The notes under the pieces: generated by a model | What the model saw: only the letters and a program-made list of their open reading frames with translations | The model's database searches: none | What the model was told of the DNA's origin: nothing | Shown: positions 1 through 8,555 of the stretch, in pieces | Layout: every line of letters begins with the position of its first letter | Position numbering within the stretch: position 1 is the stretch's first letter | Program-made: the position numbers and the translations under genes | Assembly: GCF_016820555.1 (NCBI RefSeq) | Contig: NZ_JADHDW010000003.1 | Span: forward strand, 186,001 to 250,000 | Direction: 5' to 3' | From: Bacillus sp. REN10 | GTDB taxonomy: Bacteria > Bacillota > Bacilli > Bacillales > Domibacillaceae | DNA: 64,000 nt

Positions 1-312
1 ATTCGTAAACTTCGTAAAGATTTGTTCGGGAAAGGGCCGGAACGGATTCATACCATATTCGTTGAAAAGATGGCTGTATCCACACTTTATGGGAATTTGA
101 CACCAACAGAAAAATTCATTGCCAGTACGCCAGAAGGAGTCCAGATGGTTCACGCAGCGCGAACGCGAATGATTCAAGAAGTGTATTCAAAAGCTACTCC
201 TGAGGGGATGGAAGAATTAATGGGTGCGAAGTTAGTCCATTTATTTTCTGATATCAAAATCGAAGAAGATATGGCGGTTTCTGTGTTTATCTTTGATAGA
301 AATATAGATTAG
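1..312 (+). CDS. DUF2294/MpsC-type protein, 5' end cut off by window edge
   Basis: The reading frame is open from base 1 and ends in TAG at 310-312, so only the C-terminal ~103 residues are visible; the TTG at 22 is probably internal. The sequence (GKGPERIHT, an LTPTEKF segment, then a stretch around HAARTRMIQEV) resembles the small DUF2294 family, some members of which are called MpsC (membrane-potential-generating system). Family members are about 120 residues, so roughly 15-20 residues are missing. It sits 10 bp ahead of fdhD and may be co-transcribed. Function is not established; the family assignment rests on general resemblance. Confidence 0.6.
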   Translation: MRKLRKDLFGKGPERIHTIFVEKMAVSTLYGNLTPTEKFIASTPEGVQMVHAARTRMIQEVYSKATPEGMEELMGAKLVHLFSDIKIEEDMAVSVFIFDRNID

Positions 313-322
313 GAGGTCAAAG

Positions 323-1120
323 ATGATGGAAGCAGAAGTAAAAAGGGAGATTATTCGTGTAGAGAACGGGAAAGCAACAGCGGTAGAGGATGTGATTGTG
401 ACCGAGTACCCGGTCACCGTGAAAATTAATCAAGAGGAATTCGTCACGATGGTTTGTACTCCAGAGCATATTGAAGATATGGTCATTGGGTATCTTGCTT
501 CTGAAAATATCATTCGCAAGTTTGAAGACATTGAGGATATTTGGGTGCAAGAAAAGGACGGTTTTGTTCATGTCAAAACGAAAAAAGTGAACCCTTATTA
601 TCAAAAATTTCAAAATAAGCGTTACATCACCTCTTGCTGCGGCATGAGCAGGCAAGGCTTTGTGTTTGTCAATGATGCGTTAACGGCGAAGAAAATGGAT
701 GAGGTTCGCGTTCAAGTTACGCCGGATGACTGTTTCCGACTGATGAATGAGATGCAACAGTCAGCGGTGACTTTTCAAAAAACAGGCGGTGTTCATAATG
801 CGGCGCTATGTGATGTCAACGGTATCGTATTAAGCCGAATGGATATTGGCCGGCATAATGCGCTTGATAAAATATATGGGCATTGTTTGCGAAATGATAT
901 TACCATAAGGGATAAAGTCCTTGTTTTTAGCGGAAGAATCTCATCAGAAATTTTATTGAAAGTCGCAAAAATTGGTTGCGAAATCGTACTTTCGAAGTCA
1001 GCACCAACAGAATTAGCTTTACAACTGGCTGAACAATTAGGTATAACAACTATTGGGTTTATTCGCCAGGAATCGTTAAATATTTACACGCACCCCGAAA
1101 GAATCGACATGAATGCATGA
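323..1120 (+). CDS. fdhD: Formate dehydrogenase accessory sulfurtransferase FdhD
   Basis: 265 residues, the usual length for FdhD. The protein carries sulfur from a cysteine desulfurase to the bis-MGD cofactor of formate dehydrogenase in the cytoplasm. The sulfur-carrying cysteines are the adjacent pair at residues 105-106 in the TSCCGMSR motif, the form I recall from bacilli, where E. coli has CGVCG. A GGVHNAA stretch and a DIGRHNALDK stretch are typical of the family. AGGAGG at 312-317 sits just before the ATG at 323; an ATG at 326 is an alternative. The formate dehydrogenase itself is not in the window and may lie upstream; the channel gene at 2249 fits a formate-metabolism locus. Confidence 0.93.
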   Translation: MMEAEVKREIIRVENGKATAVEDVIVTEYPVTVKINQEEFVTMVCTPEHIEDMVIGYLASENIIRKFEDIEDIWVQEKDGFVHVKTKKVNPYYQKFQNKRYITSCCGMSRQGFVFVNDALTAKKMDEVRVQVTPDDCFRLMNEMQQSAVTFQKTGGVHNAALCDVNGIVLSRMDIGRHNALDKIYGHCLRNDITIRDKVLVFSGRISSEILLKVAKIGCEIVLSKSAPTELALQLAEQLGITTIGFIRQESLNIYTHPERIDMNA

Positions 1121-1186
1121 TGTGAACGGCGGCAGACCATGGAAACAAAGACGATCAACCACTAGTGAAGAAAAGAGGTGAAGAAG

Positions 1187-2203
1187 ATGACTCAAGTAAT
1201 ACAGGACAAATTACACCGTCCTTTAAGAGATTTGCGCATATCTGTGACGGATCGATGCAATTTCCGCTGTCGGTACTGCATGCCTGAAGAAATTTTTGGT
1301 TCAGACTATTCTTTTTTGCCATCTGATAAAATTTTATCATTTGATGAAATAGAAAGATTAGCGAAAATTTTTGTCTCTTTTGGGGTAAAAAAAATACGGA
1401 TTACTGGCGGAGAACCGCTGTTAAGAAGAAACTTAACAGAACTAATTGACCGTCTTAGTCAGATTAGTGGTGTGGAGGATATTGCCTTAACTACGAATGG
1501 TTCACTGTTGAAAAAGTATGCTAATGATTTAGCGAAAGCGGGATTATCGCGTGTATCTGTTAGTTTAGACTCGTTAAACGAAGAACGCTTTCTGGAGATG
1601 AACGGAAATAGAGGGAAAGTAAAAACGGTGTTAGAAGGCATTGAAAAAGCGGCGGAAGCTGGAATGAAAGTGAAAGTCAATATGGTTGTACAAAAAGGGA
1701 AAAATGACCAAGATATCATTCCGATGGCTCGCTTTTTTAAAGAAAAAAAATATACCCTTCGCTTTATCGAATACATGGACGTAGGAAATTCGAACGGGTG
1801 GCGTTTAGATGATGTCCTCTCGAAAAAAGAAATTATCAATCAAATTCATCAGTTTTCGCCTATCCAGCAGATCGAACCTAATTATCGGGGGGAAGTAGCC
1901 ACTCGCTATCGCTATGTGGATAGCGACCAGGAAATTGGTGTTATTTCATCCGTCACGGATTCATTCTGCTCCACGTGTACAAGAGCGCGGATTTCCGCTG
2001 AAGGAAAGTTATACACTTGTTTGTTTGCTGCAGATGGTACCGATCTTCGGGAACTACTTCGTTCAGGAAAAAATGATGAAGCCATTGCCAAAACGATTGA
2101 AAACGTTTGGAGTAATCGAAGCGATCGCTATTCTGACGAGCGGACGAGCCACACTCAATTTCGCCAACATTCAAAAGTAGAAATGTCTCATATTGGCGGA
2201 TAG
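1187..2203 (+). CDS. moaA: GTP 3',8-cyclase MoaA (radical SAM, molybdenum cofactor step 1)
   Basis: 338 residues. MoaA converts GTP to 3',8-cyclo-GTP, which MoaC then turns into cyclic pyranopterin monophosphate. The N-terminal radical-SAM cluster is CNFRCRYC (Cys 24, 28, 31), followed by a GGEPLLR SAM-binding motif. The C-terminal second-cluster cysteines are visible in FCSTCTRAR and YTCLFA, and the chain ends in the conserved GG. The ATG at 1187 was chosen because AGAGGTG (1174-1180) sits at proper distance; a GTG at 1178 lies inside that Shine-Dalgarno sequence. The gene is separated from moaC, which lies convergent beyond the FNT channel gene. Confidence 0.96.
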   Translation: MTQVIQDKLHRPLRDLRISVTDRCNFRCRYCMPEEIFGSDYSFLPSDKILSFDEIERLAKIFVSFGVKKIRITGGEPLLRRNLTELIDRLSQISGVEDIALTTNGSLLKKYANDLAKAGLSRVSVSLDSLNEERFLEMNGNRGKVKTVLEGIEKAAEAGMKVKVNMVVQKGKNDQDIIPMARFFKEKKYTLRFIEYMDVGNSNGWRLDDVLSKKEIINQIHQFSPIQQIEPNYRGEVATRYRYVDSDQEIGVISSVTDSFCSTCTRARISAEGKLYTCLFAADGTDLRELLRSGKNDEAIAKTIENVWSNRSDRYSDERTSHTQFRQHSKVEMSHIGG

Positions 2204-2248
2204 AAACGAAACATTTGACAACAAGAGATAAATGAGAGGAGTAGAAGT

Positions 2249-3049
2249 ATGGCTTTTAATAAACCGGATAAAATTACAGAAATAGCCATTGAGGCAGGGG
2301 TGAGCAAGGCCAAATTACCTGTGCCGACAATGCTCATATTAGGATTTTTAGGCGGAGCTTTTATTGCTTTAGGTTTTTTACTTGATATTCGAGTGATCGG
2401 AAATATGCCGCCAGAGTGGGGAAGCTTTGCCGGATTTTTAGGAGCGGCTGTGTTCCCATTAGGACTTATTTTAGTTATTTTGGCTGGTGCTGAATTAATT
2501 ACAGGAAACATGATGTCTGTATCTATGGCACTGTATGCTCGTAAAATTTCTATGGCGAACTTAGCTCGTAACTGGTTTTGGGTGACATTCGCGAACTTAC
2601 TTGGAGCTTTATTTGTCGCTTTCTTTTTCGGTCATATTGTCGGTTTAACAGAAACTGGACCATTTTTAGATAAAACGGTAGCGATTGCACAAGCAAAAGT
2701 CGCGGATTCTTTTATGCAAACATTCGTCTCTGCAATTGGCTGTAACTGGCTTGTCTGTTTAGCCGTTTGGTTAGCGTACGGAGCTAATGACTTCATCGGA
2801 AAAGTCGCTGGTATTTGGTTCCCAGTCATGGCGTTTGTGGCGATCGGATTCCAGCACGTAGTGGCCAATATGTTTGTCATTCCAGCTGCGATTTTTGCGG
2901 GACAGGTGACATGGATGGAGTTTGTAGGAAATGTGGTGCCGGCCTTTTTAGGAAATGTGGTCGGAGGAGCAGTATTCGTAGGTATGGCTTACTTTATGTC
3001 TTTCCAAAAACGACAAATGCCACAAACGAAATTACAAAAAATTTCTTAA
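2249..3049 (+). CDS. Formate/nitrite transporter (FNT family, FocA/NirC/YwcJ-like)
   Basis: 266 residues with about six hydrophobic segments, the FNT length. FNT proteins form pentameric channels that pass formate, nitrite or hydrosulfide through the membrane. Recognisable elements are AELITGN, GCNWLVCLAVW and GFQHVVANMF, the last containing the pore histidine that corresponds to His209 of FocA. The substrate cannot be read from sequence alone. fdhD two genes upstream favours formate; the nos genes at the right edge leave nitrite open. The gene has its own ribosome site (GAGAGGAG) and ends at a strong hairpin shared with convergent moaC. Confidence 0.9.
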   Translation: MAFNKPDKITEIAIEAGVSKAKLPVPTMLILGFLGGAFIALGFLLDIRVIGNMPPEWGSFAGFLGAAVFPLGLILVILAGAELITGNMMSVSMALYARKISMANLARNWFWVTFANLLGALFVAFFFGHIVGLTETGPFLDKTVAIAQAKVADSFMQTFVSAIGCNWLVCLAVWLAYGANDFIGKVAGIWFPVMAFVAIGFQHVVANMFVIPAAIFAGQVTWMEFVGNVVPAFLGNVVGGAVFVGMAYFMSFQKRQMPQTKLQKIS

Positions 3050-3120
3050 TACAAAAGCGGAGCTGGACGATACGAAAGAGGTCGTTAAGCAGTAGTAGCT
3101 GTTCATAATGTTGCTCACAA

Positions 3121-3162
3121 CGTACATAAAAAACCCAGCAAATGCCGGGTTTTTTATGTACG
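3121..3162. terminator. Bidirectional terminator between the FNT gene and moaC
   Basis: A perfect 16-bp inverted repeat (3121-3136 and 3147-3162) with a 10-nt loop. It carries A-runs on the left and T-runs on the right, so it can serve both strands. The moaC stop codon (3154-3156) lies inside the right arm. Confidence 0.9.
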
Positions 3163-3642
3163 TTCATGGAAAAAGTCACCGTTTTTTCCGCCAGTTTTTT
3201 GTACTAAATGTGTTTCTTTAATGACCATCGATTTGTCGACTGCTTTACACATATCATAAAAAGTGAGAGCAGCAACCGATACAGCTGTTAATGCTTCCAT
3301 TTCGACACCTGTGTTTCCTTCACATTTCACAGTCACTTGTATATGTAATTCATATCCTATCTCCGTTTGCTTATAATCAAAGGTGAAATCAGTTCCTTGG
3401 AGCATGATCGGATGACACATCGGGATAAAGTCTGATGTTTTTTTAGCTGCCATAATGCCAGCAATTTGAGCCACTTGTGTAGGGTCGCCTTTTTTGATTA
3501 GGCCTTGTTGAATGGCTTCGTATAATTCATTGGACAGAGCAATCGTACTTTTCGCGATCGCCGTCCGTTTTGTGATTTCCTTTTCTGAAATATCGACCAT
3601 CTTTGGTCGGCCGTCTTGATTCCAATGAGTAAAATTGCTCAT
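3154..3642 (-). CDS. moaC: Cyclic pyranopterin monophosphate synthase MoaC
   Basis: 162 residues, full family length. MoaC rearranges 3',8-cyclo-GTP into cyclic pyranopterin monophosphate. Family signatures are present: [12 protein letters not shown] near the N-terminus, the IPMCHP active-site segment, [22 protein letters not shown], and the DMCKAVDK segment with the catalytic Asp and Lys. AAGGAGGAT precedes the ATG. It reads away from mobA/moaB on the same strand, 33 bp downstream of mobA, so moaB-mobA-moaC is probably one transcript ending at the 3121-3162 hairpin. Confidence 0.96.
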   Translation of the reverse strand: MSNFTHWNQDGRPKMVDISEKEITKRTAIAKSTIALSNELYEAIQQGLIKKGDPTQVAQIAGIMAAKKTSDFIPMCHPIMLQGTDFTFDYKQTEIGYELHIQVTVKCEGNTGVEMEALTAVSVAALTFYDMCKAVDKSMVIKETHLVQKTGGKNGDFFHERT

Positions 3643-3675
3643 GATATCCTCCTTAAGTATGTATCATCTGATGAT

Positions 3676-4242
3676 TTATTCAGGCCAATCTTCTTTGGAG
3701 TTAATGTTAATGAACTCTTGTTGGTCGTTGGCAAAAGGTACATAACGAACATGTAGTTTATTTAATAAGGCTTGCATGCTTCTTTTGTTCTGTTGCAGAA
3801 GCTGTTCTGCAAGATCTATACTTCTGCGATGGTATATAGCGGCAAGCGGCTGGATCTTTTCGGGTTGACTAGGGACAATCGCATCATATCGATCCTCCGT
3901 GAATGAAAGCATCGTTTCGACAAAAGCAGAAGTCATGTAGGGCATATCGCTCGCTAAAATAAAAAACCATTCCACGTCTGTAATGGTAGACATGATATAG
4001 TGTAAGGCAAAGAGCGGACCTTGATAATGTTGTTCTTCTTCAATGACAAAGCGGGTCTCCGTTTGCGGAAATTTTGGTAATAAGTCTTTATTGGTTGAAA
4101 TAATCAACGGATGAAGTTTGTTGTGTTTTAACGCATCTAAACTATATTCATATAAAGGTTTTCCCTTTAATTGTTCAAACATTTTCGGTTTGCCATAGCG
4201 AGAAGATTTACCGCCTGCTAATACAACGCCAGCTACGCTCAT
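3676..4242 (-). CDS. mobA: Molybdenum cofactor guanylyltransferase MobA
   Basis: 188 residues. MobA transfers GMP from GTP to molybdopterin to build the guanine dinucleotide cofactor used by formate dehydrogenase and nitrate reductase. The nucleotide-binding signature LAGGKSSRYGKPK is at the N-terminus, and ASDMPY supplies the metal-binding Asp. The start at 4242 was chosen because its ATG overlaps the moaB stop as ATGA, which is typical translational coupling; the longer open frame upstream is merely moaB in another frame. Confidence 0.93.
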   Translation of the reverse strand: MSVAGVVLAGGKSSRYGKPKMFEQLKGKPLYEYSLDALKHNKLHPLIISTNKDLLPKFPQTETRFVIEEEQHYQGPLFALHYIMSTITDVEWFFILASDMPYMTSAFVETMLSFTEDRYDAIVPSQPEKIQPLAAIYHRRSIDLAEQLLQQNKRSMQALLNKLHVRYVPFANDQQEFININSKEDWPE

Positions 4243-4733
4243 TGTCTGTTCAGTTCCCCGATGAAATGCTGAACCGTTGGGATGATGAGTTGATTCATGC
4301 CAAGCTTCACAGCATTGGTCGATCCTGGAAGCGCGTAAATCGCTGTTTTGTTTTTGCAACCAGCAACAGCGCGGCTAAACATGGCTCGCGGGCCAATGTC
4401 TGTGTAACTTAATGAACGAAATAATTCGCCAAACCCTGACATTTCTTTTTCAAACAGGGAGGTGAGAGCTTCATAGGTGATATCCCTTGGAGTAAACCCG
4501 GTTCCTCCGGTGACGATAATCGCATTAATCGTTGGGTCTTCACACCAAGAGTGAACTTGGCTCGTAATCGCTTGCTGTTCATCTTTGACGATGCGATATT
4601 GAACAACATCGAATTCGGCAGCTTTAAGCAACGATTGAATGTGCTGACCGCTTTTGTCATTTTCCATCGTTCTTGTGTCACTGACAGTTAAGATGGCCGC
4701 ATGGACTGATGTCTGTGCATGAGTTGGATGCAT
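4239..4733 (-). CDS. moaB: Molybdenum cofactor biosynthesis protein MoaB
   Basis: 164 residues. MoaB/MogA-fold proteins adenylylate molybdopterin before metal insertion. Visible motifs are LTVSDTRT at the N-terminus, VTGGTGFTPRD (the MPT-binding TGGTG loop) and ALPGSTNAV near the C-terminus. The gene is the first of the minus-strand group and overlaps mobA by 4 nt. It is divergent from moeB across a 101-bp intergenic stretch with AT-rich promoter-like sequence. Confidence 0.94.
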   Translation of the reverse strand: MHPTHAQTSVHAAILTVSDTRTMENDKSGQHIQSLLKAAEFDVVQYRIVKDEQQAITSQVHSWCEDPTINAIIVTGGTGFTPRDITYEALTSLFEKEMSGFGELFRSLSYTDIGPRAMFSRAVAGCKNKTAIYALPGSTNAVKLGMNQLIIPTVQHFIGELNRQ

Positions 4734-4834
4734 CTGTATCCTCCTTTTACTATTTATGAAATCAATGACTCAATTATAATAGCATAAATCAAAAGGTCAA
4801 ATTAAAATTTACATAGAGAAAGGAAGGATGTTCC

Positions 4835-5851
4835 ATGAGTGAGAGATATTCAAGGCAACAGCTGTTTCAACCGATCGGAGATTCTGGGCAGGAACAGCTG
4901 CAAAAAAAGCACGTGTTAATTGTTGGAGCAGGCGCTTTAGGAAGTGCTAGTGCAGAAGCGATCGTACGGGCTGGAGTAGGAAAGGTGACCATCATTGACC
5001 GCGATTATGTGGAGTGGAGCAACTTGCAGCGCCAGCAGCTATATAGTGAGCAAGATGCAAAAGATAAATTACCAAAGGCAATTGCGGCAAAGAACCGATT
5101 AGAGAAAATCAACTCGACGATTGAAATTCAAGGACTGATTATGGATGCGAGGGCGGATAACCTTGAGCCGCTTCTTACTGATGTCGATGTGATGATTGAT
5201 GGGACGGATAATTTTGATATTCGTTTTATGGTCAATGACCTTTCCCAAAAGCATCGCATCCCATGGGTATATGGGTCTTGTGTAGGAAGTTACGGGGCGA
5301 CTTATGCGATCATCCCCGGAAAAACCCCTTGTCTTCACTGTCTACTGCAAGCTGTGCCCAACACAGGAGTCACTTGCGACACAGCAGGCATTATCAGTCC
5401 AGCAGTTCAAATGGTCGCTGCTTATCAAGTAGCGGAAGCGTTAAAGATTTTAGTTGGGGATATAACTGCTGTAAGAGACACCTATTTAACGTTTGATGTA
5501 TGGAAAAATCAGCACTATGCCGTAAATTTGGATAAAGTAAAAGGCACTCATTGTCCATCCTGTGGAGATCATCCCACATATCCATATTTAGCCTATGAAA
5601 ACCAAACAAAAACGGATGTCTTATGCGGGCGAAATACCGTGCAAATTCGACCAGCCAATGAAATCCATTACGATTTTGACCGCTTGGCTCAACAGTTAAG
5701 CAGCCACGGAGACATTCACCGAAATCCCTATTTGCTTTCTTGTCAATTAAAAGATTATCGCCTTGTGATTTTCCAAGGCGGGCGGGTCTTGGTTCATGGA
5801 ACAAATGACATTCAGCAAGCAAAAAATCTTTATTATCGTTTATTAGGATAA
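4835..5851 (+). CDS. moeB: Molybdopterin-synthase adenylyltransferase MoeB/ThiF family
   Basis: 338 residues. E1-like enzyme that adenylates the C-terminal Gly-Gly of MoaD so that it can be thiocarboxylated. The N-terminal SRYSRQ-like start, ATP-binding GAGALGS, the DGTDNF segment, VTCDTAGI with the catalytic-type cysteine, and two zinc-binding pairs (CLHC, CPSC) are all present. A C-terminal extension of about 90 residues is weakly rhodanese-like but lacks an obvious active-site cysteine loop. It heads the moeB-moeA-mobB-moaE-moaD series. ThiF cannot be fully excluded, but MoaD and MoaE in the same operon favour MoeB. Confidence 0.93.
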   Translation: MSERYSRQQLFQPIGDSGQEQLQKKHVLIVGAGALGSASAEAIVRAGVGKVTIIDRDYVEWSNLQRQQLYSEQDAKDKLPKAIAAKNRLEKINSTIEIQGLIMDARADNLEPLLTDVDVMIDGTDNFDIRFMVNDLSQKHRIPWVYGSCVGSYGATYAIIPGKTPCLHCLLQAVPNTGVTCDTAGIISPAVQMVAAYQVAEALKILVGDITAVRDTYLTFDVWKNQHYAVNLDKVKGTHCPSCGDHPTYPYLAYENQTKTDVLCGRNTVQIRPANEIHYDFDRLAQQLSSHGDIHRNPYLLSCQLKDYRLVIFQGGRVLVHGTNDIQQAKNLYYRLLG

Positions 5852-5865
5852 AAGGAGTGGTAATT

Positions 5866-7155
5866 ATGTTGCAAAAAAGAACCCCTATCGCTGTAGAAGA
5901 AGCTGTTCGACGTGTTATGGAGTTTGCTCATCAAGGAAAAAAAGAATCGGTGCCTCTCACTTCGGCATATGGCCGTTTTTTAGCCGAAGATCTCATCGCT
6001 GATCATGATGTTCCCGCATTTGATCGCTCGCCTTATGATGGATTTGCCATTCGAGCTGAAGATAGCGCTTTGGCGAGTGCTGAACAGCCAATTTCTTTTG
6101 AAGTAGTCGGAGAAATCGGAGCTGGATTTGTTTTCGATGAGGAGGTGGCGCAAGGTCAAGCTGTTCGTATTATGACAGGTGCTCAAATTCCACAAGGGTG
6201 CACGGCCGTCGTGATGCTTGAATTAACTCGTCCATACGAAGAAAACGGTAAGAAGTACATGGAAATTAAACGCGCTTATAAAAACGGGGACAATATTTCG
6301 TACCAAGGGGAAGATATGAAAAAAGGAACCGTACTTGTCAAAAAGGGAACGTATATCAATCCAGGTGTTTCCGCTCTGCTGGCGACATTCGGCTATCATG
6401 AAGTGCCGGTCGTGAAAAAGCCTGTCATTGGCGTGTTAGCGACAGGGAGCGAGCTGTTAGAGACGAATGAGACGCTCCAGCCTGGAAAAATCCGCAACAG
6501 CAATGCCTATATGATTCTTTCTCAAATTGAAAGAGCAGGAGGGGAAGCACGATACTTTGGCAAATTTAGCGATGATTTACATACATGTATTTCTGCTGTG
6601 AAAGGGGCATTAAAGGAAGTGGATGCCCTTATTACAACGGGGGGCGTGTCCGTTGGAGACTTCGATTATTTGCCGGAAATTTATAAGCAATTAGGCGCGG
6701 AAGTATTGTTTAATAAAATTGCGATGCGTCCAGGAAGTGTAACGACAGTTGCTCAGTTAAATAACCAATTACTATTCGGTCTTTCCGGCAACCCATCAGC
6801 GTGTTATGTTGGATTCGAATTATTTGTCCGCCCAGTGATCCGAACGTTCTTATGGAATGACTCTCCTCACTTACGTAGAGAGCAAGCGCTCTTAGGAGAG
6901 AACTTTACAAAGCCCAATCCTTTTACAAGATTTGTACGAGCGAGCTTATCCTTTAATAATGGTCAATTAGTCGCTGTTCCCTCTGGTTTTAATAAATCAA
7001 GTGCTGTGTCATCATTAGCAGTAGCTGATGCCTTCATTGTGCTTCCAGGAGGCACGAGAGGGTATGAAAAAGGGATGGCTGTCGATGTGCTTTTATTAGA
7101 GGATCTGCAAGGAAGTGAGTGGCCTTGGCACGGCATTGTTCCATCCTACAGGTAG
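5866..7155 (+). CDS. moeA: Molybdopterin molybdenumtransferase MoeA
   Basis: 429 residues, normal for MoeA. It inserts molybdate into adenylylated molybdopterin. The sequence shows FDRSPYDGFAIRA near the N-terminus, MTGAQIPQG, TTGGVSVGDFDY (MoaB-like domain) and a GSVTTVAQL segment; a C-terminal beta domain ends at LPGGTRGYEKG. The ATG at 5866 stands 8 nt after AAAGGAG; a GTG at 5857 falls within that ribosome site and is unlikely. Its end overlaps mobB by 37 nt. Confidence 0.96.
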   Translation: MLQKRTPIAVEEAVRRVMEFAHQGKKESVPLTSAYGRFLAEDLIADHDVPAFDRSPYDGFAIRAEDSALASAEQPISFEVVGEIGAGFVFDEEVAQGQAVRIMTGAQIPQGCTAVVMLELTRPYEENGKKYMEIKRAYKNGDNISYQGEDMKKGTVLVKKGTYINPGVSALLATFGYHEVPVVKKPVIGVLATGSELLETNETLQPGKIRNSNAYMILSQIERAGGEARYFGKFSDDLHTCISAVKGALKEVDALITTGGVSVGDFDYLPEIYKQLGAEVLFNKIAMRPGSVTTVAQLNNQLLFGLSGNPSACYVGFELFVRPVIRTFLWNDSPHLRREQALLGENFTKPNPFTRFVRASLSFNNGQLVAVPSGFNKSSAVSSLAVADAFIVLPGGTRGYEKGMAVDVLLLEDLQGSEWPWHGIVPSYR

Positions 7156-7640
7156 TTGGCTATCAAAACAGCGGCAAAACGACGTTAATGGAGAAATTGA
7201 TTCATCGTGCAGCGAGTGAAGGACTTCTCGTCTCTTCTATTAAGCATCATGGTCATGGAGGTGCTCCTATGAATGAAGCGGCATCAAAGGATAGTGTGCG
7301 TCATTATCGAGCAGGTGCTGTCGTTTCAGGGGTAGAAGGAGATGGAGTTCTCTCTTTAACTGTGAAGCGCGATTGTTGGAGCCTTCCACAATTACTAACG
7401 TTGTACCAAGCCTTTGACGTTGATGTGATTTTTGTTGAGGGATATAAACAAGAAACGTACCCCAAAGTCGTCTTATTACGTGGTGAAGAGGATATAGACT
7501 TGCTTTATTCTCTATCTAATATTCAATGTGTGATTTATTGGGAGGCATGTCGTTTACCGAATGACTTACCGTATCCAGCTTTCCCGATATCAGATGATAA
7601 GCAGTCTATCGATTTTTTAATAAGAATAGTGAGGAGATAA
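7119..7640 (+). CDS. mobB: Molybdopterin-guanine dinucleotide biosynthesis protein MobB
   Basis: 173 residues with a GTG start inside the end of moeA. The P-loop GYQNSGKTT lies at about residues 14-22, followed by IKHHGHGG, a standard MobB feature. MobB is a GTPase that assists MobA. The start gives the same MALxR-type N-terminus remembered for Bacillus MobB. The 37-nt overlap with moeA suggests translational coupling. Unlike the usual arrangement in which mobA is adjacent, mobA is here in the divergent group. Confidence 0.93.
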   Translation: MALARHCSILQVVGYQNSGKTTLMEKLIHRAASEGLLVSSIKHHGHGGAPMNEAASKDSVRHYRAGAVVSGVEGDGVLSLTVKRDCWSLPQLLTLYQAFDVDVIFVEGYKQETYPKVVLLRGEEDIDLLYSLSNIQCVIYWEACRLPNDLPYPAFPISDDKQSIDFLIRIVRR

Positions 7641-7641
7641 G

Positions 7642-8115
7642 ATGGAACAAAATTTATTTGAAATTACCGATCAACCGATTGTGACAGAAGAAGTGACGAA
7701 GAAAGTTGCGAGTCGAAATGCAGGGGCCATCACGGTGTTTATTGGTACCGTACGGGAATTAACAAAAGGGAAGAAGACGCTTCATTTAGAATATCAAGCG
7801 TATCCTTCGATGGCTGTGAAGATGTTGGCGCAAATTGCGGATGAAATTAAGGGAAAATGGCCAGAAGCGAAGGTTGCTATTACGCATCGCACTGGCCGAT
7901 TAGAAATTTCCGATATCGCTGTTGTGATTGCTGTCTCGTCACCTCATCGCAAAATGGCTTATGAAGCAAATGAATATGCGATTGAAAGAATTAAACAAAT
8001 TGTCCCCATTTGGAAAAAAGAGTTTTGGGAAGATGGAACACAGTGGATTGGCGATCAGCTCGAAAATGTTCCTTATCCAGATGGACAACCAATAAAAGAA
8101 GGGGGATCAAAATGA
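7642..8115 (+). CDS. moaE: Molybdopterin synthase catalytic subunit MoaE
   Basis: 157 residues. MoaE forms a heterotetramer with MoaD and adds two sulfurs to cyclic pyranopterin monophosphate. Motifs: GAITVFIGTVRE, the YQAYPSMA segment, THRTGRLEISD, and the C-terminal KKEFWEDG with the active-site lysine. It follows mobB by one base and shares an ATGA overlap with moaD. Confidence 0.96.
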   Translation: MEQNLFEITDQPIVTEEVTKKVASRNAGAITVFIGTVRELTKGKKTLHLEYQAYPSMAVKMLAQIADEIKGKWPEAKVAITHRTGRLEISDIAVVIAVSSPHRKMAYEANEYAIERIKQIVPIWKKEFWEDGTQWIGDQLENVPYPDGQPIKEGGSK

Positions 8116-8345
8116 TTACCGTTTTATTATTTGCTCATTTACAAGAAGAGGTAGGAGAGGCACAAGTGACGATTGAAGCGGCGGAAATGACCGTTTTACA
8201 AGTGAAGAAGTGGCTAGAAGACCATTATCAAATATCTTCTTTGCAGCAAGTGATGACTGCTGTTAATGAAAGCTTTGCAACGGATGAAACGCTAGTTAAA
8301 CAAGGGGATACGATCGCTTTTATTCCTCCGGTAAGCGGCGGATGA
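8112..8345 (+). CDS. moaD: Molybdopterin synthase sulfur-carrier subunit MoaD
   Basis: 77 residues with a ubiquitin-like fold expected. The chain ends IPPVSGG, and the terminal Gly-Gly is the site adenylated by MoeB and thiocarboxylated. The start at 8112 overlaps the moaE stop (ATGA). The frame is open further upstream, but that part is moaE read in another phase. It is the last gene before a terminator hairpin. Confidence 0.95.
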   Translation: MITVLLFAHLQEEVGEAQVTIEAAEMTVLQVKKWLEDHYQISSLQQVMTAVNESFATDETLVKQGDTIAFIPPVSGG

Positions 8346-8360
8346 AGAAATGAAGCAATA

Positions 8361-8400
8361 CAAAACCGTTTCAATAGTGATCTATTGAAGCGGTTTTGTC
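8361..8400 (+). terminator. Terminator after moaD
   Basis: 17-bp inverted repeat (8361-8377 with 8382-8398; one G-U pair) with a 4-nt loop, followed by TTTTG. It ends the moeB-moaD transcript. Confidence 0.85.
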
Positions 8401-8555
8401 TTATGAAGGATTGGCTTCCAACAGAAAAAGCAAGAGATAATTTTATTGGCAGCAACGGATTGAGGTAAAACTATGCTATACTGAACAATGGTTGAATGAT
8501 AAACAATGTTACCATTTTTATATAGAAGTTTGGTTTAGGGAAAGGAAGAGGGAGT

